Origin: Norana najaformis
Taxonomy: Eukaryota; Annelida; Clitellata; Crassiclitellata; Hormogastridae
Assembly: GCA_964023275.1 (NCBI GenBank)
Contig: OZ029929.1
Span: 5,536,881-5,600,880 of the forward strand
Length of the DNA: 64,000 nucleotides
Direction of reading: 5' to 3'
Positions 49,701 to 60,600 of the stretch are shown here, piece by piece. Below the pieces are notes generated by a model. It was not told the DNA's origin, did not search any database, and saw only the letters and a program-made list of their open reading frames with translations. Numbering within the stretch: the stretch's first letter is position 1; each line of letters opens with the position of its first letter. A program made the position numbers and the translations under genes.

Positions 49701-52700
49701 GTCAGTCGGTGCTGGCCGACTGTGGTTCGGGTTGGAGCGAGCCCGTCACTGTTATCTCACACTGGACCGAAAATGCAGACAGTGGATACGTCGTACGGAA
49801 AGATTCAGAGACAAGGTGGCTTCGTCGTTGTCGTTGTAATCATCATAGTTGTTCGTTTTTGTTGTTAGAATATTCTTGGCCTTTGTAGTTGTTTTAGTCA
49901 GTTTGATTGCTCTTGTTCCCAAAAGGGTTGATCCAGGACCAATGTCCTCGTCTGAGTTGGGGACAGGGCAAGCTAGGGAATGAAATGATGAAATGAGTGC
50001 ACAAAGTGAGTGAGTTAAGACTGTACATAATCACAAATAATTATAACCTATTAGCTCAGATTATGTATTGTTAGATTTGAACTATGCAATATCAGGTTTT
50101 CAAGGGAGATGGTAATAAAGTGTTAAAAGATGTACTTTTGACAAGGGGATCCTGAGGGCCAGCACAGCTGGCATCTAGACAAGATCCTCAAAACAAGACG
50201 AAAGTTTGCATACGACCTTCCTCCACTTGTGTCTCCTCTGTACTTCTGGAGCACTGTAGATTGTTCTGGTTTGTTATTCTTCTCTTGCTTATGACTTTGC
50301 TTTTTGTTCTTACACAGTCCTCGTGACATCAAAATCTTGCGATCGCAGATTTCCCTCAACAAAGAACAGGCAGCAAGCGTTATGGCACAGAGCAAAAGCA
50401 GGGCACCAGATAGCCTTGTGGACCCAAAGAATTCTGGGAATTCGCAACATTCAGCAAGCAAAGCATTCGAACAAATGGACATTGTTATGCCACCTGGAGA
50501 GCTGGAAACTATGGCAGCCTTGCCAACCAGTGCAAGAAAGCCTGAGGGTAAGACTGCAATATCCTTGAAAGTGTGCTGTAATAATTACAGTAACGTAGCA
50601 CAATGTAATGTACAGTGATGTATTTGCTAATTTGAAATATGCTTCTGTCAACTGCAGTACAAAATAAGAATGTGAATGGGTAGAGGATCTTTGGCTGAGA
50701 CATGGTCTGATTGTCCTGCACTACTGTGTGATGACTTGGGCACACTACTTTCCCCTGGATTGTCCTTCTGGAGCAATCTTCCACTGCAAATTTTGAACTT
50801 GGCTCAAGAGACATTCACAGCTTATCTTAAGTTGCACCCTTTTAGAAATGTTAAATAGCCATCTTGTTATGTGTATGACCATGTGTGTATGTATATATGT
50901 ATGTATATATGTATTTATGCAGTCACTATAGCAGCTTTTTCTTATCTTACAAAAGCATTGCCTACGCTAGCCTAGGCGACGTTAAAGTCGTTAAGAACGG
51001 AAAGTTGTGTATAAGCGAAAATTGTTCATGATTTTCTTAGTTTTTATGTGGAGTTCTGAAATTGTGCCATGTAAAAGTTCAGACACACGAATACATAGGC
51101 ACAGCAGCTGTTGTACAACTGAAGAATCTCGTGCACTTATACTGGTATTGTTTGGTAATGAAGAATTGCATGTAATCCACTGTGGCCTATACTTGACACT
51201 CCATGATTTCACCTTGGTTTTTCTAGGTTTTAAAAATGTCTTTATATAAGTGTTCTAATACACTTTGCTACGTGTAAGGACTAGCAAGAAATGAGTGCTT
51301 CTTCACAAAGGTTGTACTTTTTTGTGTGCCATTTGTGATTTTAATTAGTTTTTGAGTATGGGTGATTTATAAATGGTAGTATTAGTTTACACAAAATGGG
51401 CAAATGGGACAGATGTCTTGAAGTGGAGCTATATAAATGCTTTATTACATTATGATTACTGCTCTTTTAGAGTTGTGCAAGCCTTGCATTCCTCCTTATC
51501 TGATCGATGGCACAGCCAAGTCTCTTGAGCAAGGTATTTAACTTAAATTATTAGCTAATCAAATAATTTAATTCATATAAATATCAACCTTTGATTTTTA
51601 CATTGTCAACAGAGGATATGCTTTCTGTGCTGCATATAATATTTCTTAATCTGTATAAAGGTTGTTTAGTGTTGTCACGTTGAGAGGTTCTCCTAAAGTA
51701 ATGCTCTATTAGTGTACTTTGAGCTATGTATATACGTATGTATCTGGCTGTTTGTATAGAACCTTTTAGGACCACACAAAGGCCCAAAAACGTGGCTGTC
51801 TAAAAGATCTAAAAACGTGTGATTTAAGATAGGTTGAAAATGTTGCTCGAGTTATTTAGTCTGTTGTGGTACAGTACGTATTTTTGGTGGAAGATTTCCA
51901 GAAAGACGGTCCAGTGCACGAGAAGGCACAATATGACTGCACAATTATACTGGAACGCATGACCAGAACGTCTCCATGAGCTAGGGAACGCTCAATCTTG
52001 GGTTCTTTACAAGGCAATAGATTACCTTGCTATTGAATATTTAGATAACTGTGCAGCACTGTGTCTTAAATTTACATTTTGTTACCTTACCTTGCATGTT
52101 TACTTTACATCTACACATTTATCATCGCCCTTTTTAGGACTATGAAATGGGCTGCAGAACGCTATATAAATCTTAGACTCTGTACAAGACTTTACATTAC
52201 CTTGCTTTTGAACATTTAGATTACTATGTGGCACTGTCTTCTTACATTTTTTGCCTTACCTTGTTCATTTACTTTACATCTACACATTTATCATTGCTCT
52301 TTTTAGGACTACCAGTTTTTGCCCGATGGTCCGATCGATATTTTTATCCTGCTTATGTGAGGTCGCTGATCTCGGCTGAGGCTTGTACGGTTGCCTTCGA
52401 AGATGGCAGCGAGTCTCGTGTCGCTCAGACAGACATTTTTGTTTGCGATCTGCTTCCCTGCCACTTGGAGGTGATGGCTGAACGAGAGGGCTTGGACTGG
52501 AGCGAGGTTGCCAAGGTCATCGGGCACTTCCAGGAGGGCGACACGGTTGGATATATGGTGGAATTTGGGGATGGTTCACAGTCCAGGTGGGTTATTTGCA
52601 TCTGATAAAAACAACTGTCATAGATGTGCTTTGATAATTTTGTGAATGCTGTGCTTCACTAACATAGAAATACAAAAAGCTTCTGTCACGCCAATCAGAG

Positions 52701-55700
52701 ATGACCAAAGGATGTCAAGCAGGGATGACCACAGTCGGCCATAGTAGACAGTCAAAGCCATTCCAGAGTCTCTCCTTGCTTTATGATGGCGTCGATAGAC
52801 CTGTTGGTGCAAGCCGCAACCATCCGTCTAGAACACTGGAGTAGAGATGGACTATTCCTATGTCACAGTGTTGTTACAAGCAGAAAAAACTGCTGGGAAA
52901 CTCAAAATTCATAGCAGACTTATTATTCACTCCAAAACGCCAAATCAGTCACAGTAGCAGTCCCAGCATAGTATAATCATTGAATAAGTGTCACTTTGAG
53001 ACGAACTTTAAAACAAAATGACGAACAGCAAAATCACGGCCACTTCATGGCTGCCAGACATGCTAAGTATTCCGTCTGAGATTTTACAGTACTTGTGTCA
53101 GTATGTTGGTGTTTAAATGTTTCTGCCATAAGCATTGCTTTCTGTTGCCGAGTCTGCGTGTCGGAATTATTTTTCCTTTCCAACACGGATTTACTGCAGT
53201 TCGGACGGTTTCTTTGCCTGTTTTCTTGACCTTCTGTGCCTGGAAGAATCCACCTACAGAGGGGGGGACAGGCTTCCAGCTTGACTCTCGAGCCTCGGAC
53301 CTTCAGACCATCTTAGGAACGGCTCCAACTGTCAGCCACGGAACGGTTCAACTAACTAACGGCTTAACAACCTACCTGCCGGCGGGCGACGAATACCTGT
53401 CCGTCCTGCGTATATCCTTCGGATCGGGGAATACCTGAATGCCGCGTCGCTTTCCATCTGCAAGGAACTGTTGGACGGTGGGACAACTGCGTGCCATCGG
53501 CGGCGGATCACATCGCCCATCGTCGTTTCCTCATCCTCGACACTACGTGCTTCAGGAACTTCGGGACTTCAGAACATGCCATCGTCTTTTAACTCTAGTT
53601 GGGAATCTGTTGGTATGGCTTTGCGTGTCTGCGCAAGCTTGCCTTTGGTGACTCTTCTAGTTGTCTGAGCTATGTTCACTTACAGGATACTATTCTGTTC
53701 TTAATAACACTTAACATCATTAGTGACTTTTAACATCAAGTCTAGCGCAGTGAGCGCCACTGATTCTTAGAGAGGCGCTATACAAATTTCTGATTACAGT
53801 TACAAAAAAATTACTGATTCTATTTTACTGTTTGTTTATATATGCAGACTAGCAAGAAAAGGTGTAACGTTGAATCAACTCCAGGCAGGGCTTATGCTGA
53901 GCAGTCTACGCAACCAGATCTCCGAAACAGGAACTCTGGCCAATGTTACCTTGGGTATGTCAACATCATAAAGTTCAATCTCTTCTTGGTAGAATGTAGT
54001 ACAAATACTAAATGGATCTGTAATGAAATACAGGAAGCAGTAACTGTAGATGTCAGTACTGTGCAAAGCAAAATTAATACATGTGCAGTTAGCTGTGGAG
54101 GGTGTGAAATACAGCTGAATGCAATACTGTAGTGAAGTGCAACAGGATGCAATACTGTAGCTATTAATGAACGTAGCTATTAGTGAACGTAGCTATTAGT
54201 GAACGTAGCTATTAGTGAACGTAGCTATTAGTGAATGTAGCTAATAGTGAATGTAGCTATTAGTGAATGTAGCTATTACTGAATGTAGCTATTACTGAAT
54301 GTAGCTATTAGTGAAGTGCAACAAGATGCAATACTGTAGCTATTAGTGAACGTAGCTATTAGTGAACATAGCTATTAGTGAATGTAGCTAATAGTGAATG
54401 TAGCTATTAGTGAAGTGCAACAAGATGCAATACTGTAGCTATTAATGAACGTAGCTATTAGTGAACATAGCTATTAGTGAACGTAGCTATTAGTGAATGT
54501 AGCTATTACTGAATGTAGCTATTAGTGAAGTGCAACAAGATGCAGTACTGTAGCTATTAGTGAACGTAGCTATTAGTGAACGTAGCTATTAGTGAATGTA
54601 GCTAATAGTGAATGTAGCTATTAGTGAAGTGCAATAGGATGCAGTACTGTAGCCAATAGTGAATTGCAAAGCAAAAGGAAGTACGTGCACAGTATTATTG
54701 AATGCTATGTATTATAAATTATCCGTTGTGCGGTCAACCCTTGGCTCAAGGGCGGCTAAAGACACGACAATGCACTGTAATACGGTGTCAACCATCAAAG
54801 ATATTAGAGTAGGGAAAACAAAACAAAGTTTGTTTTCTTTTGCGGTATACACTGCATTAGAACACAGTTTTCTGCATCACCTTTGGTTGCTGTGTACCTG
54901 ATGGACTGAAAAATAACAATAAGAACAACAAGTTGAACAACAACATAGGCCTCTATAGGATTGACAAAAGTAACTGGTTACGTTTAATTGTTGTGCATAA
55001 TAAAGAAACATAGAACAATGTGATGTGGAAAAATTTTTTTAAAGAAAATTTGCGAGAGGGAAAGCGGAGGAGATTGCCAGGGTCAGCATCCAAGGGTAGC
55101 GAATGGGTAACACCCAACAAGACACCACCTGACAGCTCCCGATCACAGAAGTCAAGAAGCCAGCGAAAGAAGAAGGCAACAGAGCAATCTGGAAAGAAGG
55201 GTTGCTCAGTGAAAAAGGAAGAGGCTGAGGAGAGAAAGAATTCCCCACCAGAGCTGTCTTGTGGGGCATCGTCGGAGACCATATCAGGGACAAAGAGATC
55301 GAGAAAGCCCTTCATGACTGAAATGAATCCAAGGGCCACCAGCACACCCACACCAAAACGAATCAGAGGTGGGTTTTGTTCTCATCGAGTATAAAATCTG
55401 TAAGGTTTAAAAGAAATAATAATGAATTGGTGAACTTACGTAGGTAATACAGTGACTGAGTGGCTAACATGTAGGCTTCTCATATCTGCAATCACGGTTA
55501 AAATCCTGTACCCTTCATGTGAAATTGGCATAGGTCACATTGTTAAACGGTTTGTAACTTTGGAGGCTATCATCTATGGTGTGAATGCCTCCTTAAACCC
55601 AATACACACACGATTGATTGTACTTGATTAGGTGAGTTTTATTTTCAGTTTGAATGGAGTGCTTTTGTATAAGCTAATTTATTTGTTTTTAGTATCACTA

Positions 55701-57571
55701 GTGTTATTATTATTGTTATTGTCGTTATCTGTTTTGTTATCACAGTATTTTCATTTCAGAGGCAGTAGGTCCATCGCCACCTTTTAAAACTATGCTTGAC
55801 TCACCTGATCCTGGCAAGAAGGCTCCAAAGAAATTCAAAACAGGCAAGTTTTCTCTAAAGTTTTTCCATTCTGCTTTAACCCTTAAGTTTAGTTCTTATG
55901 CTTTAATTCACTGAACTTTAACCCTGGAATTTCAACCTCTGAACTTGACTTCTTAAAATTCAAACCTCAACCTTCAACCCAGCAGTTTTACTGGGTAATT
56001 CTTCAACTGCTGGCACTTTTACTAAATTCAGTAAAGGAGGTGAAAGTAGAACAGAATTGAATTTACATTCAATATTTCCAAGTGCAGAATTGAACTCCTG
56101 GCCTTAGGGCTTACAGTCTTTAACTGATAGACCACTGTGTAATGAATTAACTTAGTAAATAAACCTTGTGGTGAAGCTTGATGTGCTGCCTGATTCAGCA
56201 TTGTTTCCGGAGTCAAAAGTACCCCTGCTACCGTCCGGCAGCCGTGTCTTCTGTGGAATGACCTTCATCTTGACACACGTGGAAAAGACTCCAGAGCAGA
56301 AGGAACAGGAGAGGCAAATTGTCCACTCGTCCCCCTGCAACTCATCCATGACCTCTGGCTTAGGCTTTGTTGGGTCTTTGGCCGAAGGTAAGTTCGAAAT
56401 TAATTCTGTAAATATTTCACTGGATGCTTCTTATAAGTTTTCATGTAATTTTAGTGTACTGGATTATGCTCCCTTGTTTACACAGAGGCAAAACAGTCAT
56501 TCAGGTTCCAGGGCCATGCCTCTTAAGAACTGAATTTCAAATTCGACATGGCTTCTCCAATGGATTATGATTTTGATTATGATTAGATTAGATTAGATCC
56601 ATTTATTATTTGTACTGCTATTAACACTGTTTATTATTATTGATACTAACATCTTTTATTACTGTTAACATTATTATCACTATTGTATCATTATTTTTAT
56701 TACTATTAACATTTTTATTTATTATGCATGTAATTAATTACTTTTGCTATTGATATTTTTATCATGGACAGATAGACTGCTCTCTGTCTCAGCACAACAC
56801 TGACCTGATTTGAGGCTGGGTATTGATTGATCTTTCTCATGCATTCGATATGACTGTAAACATTTTTCCTCTAGGCTGTTAATTTAATGATTTAATTCAA
56901 ATAAATGTTCAAATAAATGTTTCCTTTAGTTTTTTGCATTCAGTATTGTGTCTCATGAAGTTGATAAGAAGATACTGTTGTCCTTTGTTTAGAGGGGAAA
57001 ATTTCTTTTGATAAGCTCTACCTCTGCGAACAGATTGAATCTGGTGGAGGGGAGGTCATTCACGAATTTGACCTGGAGAGGGTAAGCCCTTCTGCGTAAC
57101 TTCTACGTCAAGGACAATCTAGGCAACTGGCATGGCATCTTATCTTGAGAATGACTGTTTTGATGTTAATGCATTACTAATGCTGTATAATGGAATTATG
57201 ACAATTTATATAACTTCTTAGGAAGCAAGCTACTTCTAGGGTTCTTTACAATGTCAGTGCTAACATACCTTAAAATTTCTAGTGCTGTGCTTTTAGTGAC
57301 CCTGAGTGACTGGAAGTGCGGTGCGCTATCATTAAGTGATTAGCAACTGTGATAATGATGTTGTGAATGAGAGTTATGATTATGTGTTGTTGGTAAATAT
57401 AATGATGGTTGTGTTCTGAGGTAAGGTAAGAGTGACAATGACATAGAGGATATAGAAAATGAGGATGACAGATATAATGGTGATAGTAATGATAAAGATG
57501 ACGATGATGACGACGAAGACGACGACAGTGATAAATGTGAAGCTGCGCAACTGCTTGTCAAATGTTGCATC

Positions 57572-57603
<32 letters not shown>

Positions 57604-60600
57604 CTCTTTATTGATCCCAAAAATTCAACATATCAGGTTACACATAAAACATACAGTTGGCCAGGATGCAAAAGGCAAACCCAGAAGGGACACAGTCCCG
57701 CTTAAATAGGGTCACCTATTAACATCAGTAATGTAGGATGGCAATCAAAATGTAAACAAAGCAAGTATCGTTACATAAGTAAACTAAATAAGTTATGTAC
57801 AATCCGTACACAAATGAAACTAAAAATAAAAGGATATAGAAGTCCGATGCATTACACAGTCCTATATATAAAAAAAAGAAAATTAGCAGTCTTGTTTACG
57901 TGCAGGTGGGCTCAGGTGATAATTGTTTCTTGATATCCGATACTCATCAGCGCACACGCAAGTACTTCTGTGCCCTAGCGGTTGGCATACCCTGCGTATC
58001 TCACTTGTGGATTTGTAACTCGTGCATAAGGGTAAGTCATTGTTGAACTGTGTGGACAAAGTAAGGTAATGTAACTGCTCATTTACCACACGTCTTTTCA
58101 TACCATTTCACATACCACTTGACTTTTGTGTCTCTTGTTTTTCTTACGATTTGTAACTGATACTGTTGTTGTTATTAGTGTCAGTATTATTAAATGGACA
58201 TTTGCAACATGCACAATTTATGTACGGTCTCAAAGGTGCATGCAAAAAAATGACCTCATAATATTGAGATAAGGTTGCGCACGGTGGTTGCTGTGCCTTT
58301 TCACGTGCTGGTCCACATCCATGGAATTCACTACCACCAGCTTTAAGGCACTCTTCTCTTTCATTTAGCAAACAATTGAAGACTTATCTTTTTTCGAGCT
58401 ACCTGTGCTTTTGAGGTGAATTCATAAATTAGCGTGATATAAGTATCTGATTAATAATAATAGTAATAAAAGGTAGTATTAGTATTATCACTGAACTGTA
58501 TGATATAATCTAATCTAGTGACTTCTGTTTTGCTGTTGTCATATGTTGTCCAAGGCATCAGTTGATGGTTGCTTCTAATGAAATCATAATCAAAGATTCT
58601 AGAGAAGGTTGGAGAAGCCAGGTCAAGCTTTAGTAGGTCAGAGAAACAAGAAGTTAAGCTGCTGTGGGTAAGCAATATAAAACACGAGTCACACATTTAT
58701 ACCTAAAGTACATCGAAGAATTGACTGAACAAACTGAACTGGGCAGCGAATTCCAAAACTACAGAGAATGCCCAAGAACCCAGTACAGTGCAGTTTGTTT
58801 AAGACGAAAGACAGGGTACATCGTAAACATTTCGTCTTAACCGAATTTCTTATTAACCGTTAGTCAGATGTAAGCGCAGCATGCCAGCGAAAAACGCGTT
58901 ATGGCTGCATGACTAACTACGCAGCAGCAAATGACGCATAACCGTAGATGATCACGGTAGGCTACGAACTTTAGCGGCCATTTTTAGATGAGAGTGTCAG
59001 TAAACCACTAGTCTGTTTCACGATGAGGCAGCAAGAGGGGGGTATTTTAAGGTTTTATGGAAGGGCTAAGGCCGATGCATTCCATAACGACGCTATTTCG
59101 ACAGGGAATCCGATTCGGTATCGGACAGAGAGGCCTTTGAACGTTACAGTACATGTAAATGTATGTGCTGACTGATTTGTGGCGGATGCCTATGTAGTTC
59201 GCAAGGCGCTTAGGAGATTCTGACCATTCTCCATATGGCAAAGACTTGTCAACGAGGATATTAGGTTACTTGAGAAGAGATCTGAAATTTACATATGTCT
59301 GATAACAGCAGGCACTAAGCTGGTTAGAGTAGTCAAAGATACTTAAACTGTCTAATGCGTTTAGCAGTAGGGCACTTCCACTGTGGTTACATATCTCACT
59401 ACCATAAAATAATGTGCCACATGACTAGCTTAATGTCCTTTATTGTCAGACAAAATATACCCACGAATGAAATGGCCACATTACTGTAGACAGCTATAAA
59501 AGTTTCATGCGCCAACTCATTTTGACAGGCCTGATGCTGTGGTCTGCATGTCTCTTACCGTTAATCACCAAATTACAGTATAAACATGTATGCTATCTCA
59601 TTCCTCGAGTGGTGACATTCTTCAAAGACAGACACTGTCAAACTATCGTAGGCATATACGGAAATGCGAACTGGAAAGTTTACTGAAAGCTGCAGCTGTT
59701 GTGTTTCAGTCAACATTTCGTCTTATGTGATGGACTTAGAACTGAAATAAATGCACGGGACCGAAAATTATTTTCGTAATAACCGATCTTTTTGTCATCA
59801 GTTTTGTCTTAAGAGAATAATGTTATGTTATTATTGATTTACATCAGAACGGACCAAGTTTTCATTTCGTACTCAGCGATATTTTGTCCTATCCGTTTTC
59901 GTCTTAAGTGAATTGTACTGTACTATCCTGGTGCAAGGGATAACCAAGAGTCGCAGTGTGCAGTGATCAAGTGCAACATTTATTAATATGAGTGGTGAAC
60001 ATGGAACATAGATTGGTTGGGTGGTGTGTGATTGCAATTACTTCATTACTGTTTCTTACTTGTTCCACTTTCTGTTCATGATGCATGCTTGAGAGGTCCT
60101 TGAACAGTGGTATTAAGATGCACCTGCACCTGCCTGCACACTTCCTACCATTTATATCGCTTGCCATTTATACTACTTATACTTCTTGCCATGCTTACCA
60201 CATGGCATTTATGCCTGTTGTAGGGTGCACTGGTAGACTACCACGACTATTTGCTGCCTGCTGGAGTGTCACTCGAAACACAACAGCTTGTGAAATGGTG
60301 AGAAAACATTAGAATCGTAATTCCGAGATTTCTACAGCGCCCAACGAAAGCCACGTCACGAGGACCAGCTTATTCACAGGCGCAAAAAACCTCTGAAGTC
60401 TACTGCTGATAGAAACTTGTATTAAGTTAGCTATTAACTTACCTTATCTCACCTTGTCTTTTCTTACCTTATCTTACTGTACTGTACTTTATCATACTTC
60501 ACCTTTTCAGCCATATCTTACCTTACATTATCTGGCCATACCTTATTTTGCATTGTCTTAGTTCCAGATTAAAACTGAATTGAAAGTACCATGCCTTACC

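Noticed and set aside
50304-50618. Independent 104-codon gene
   Set aside because: It is 53BP1 exon 21 read through into the intron; phase joins it to exon 20 and exon 22.
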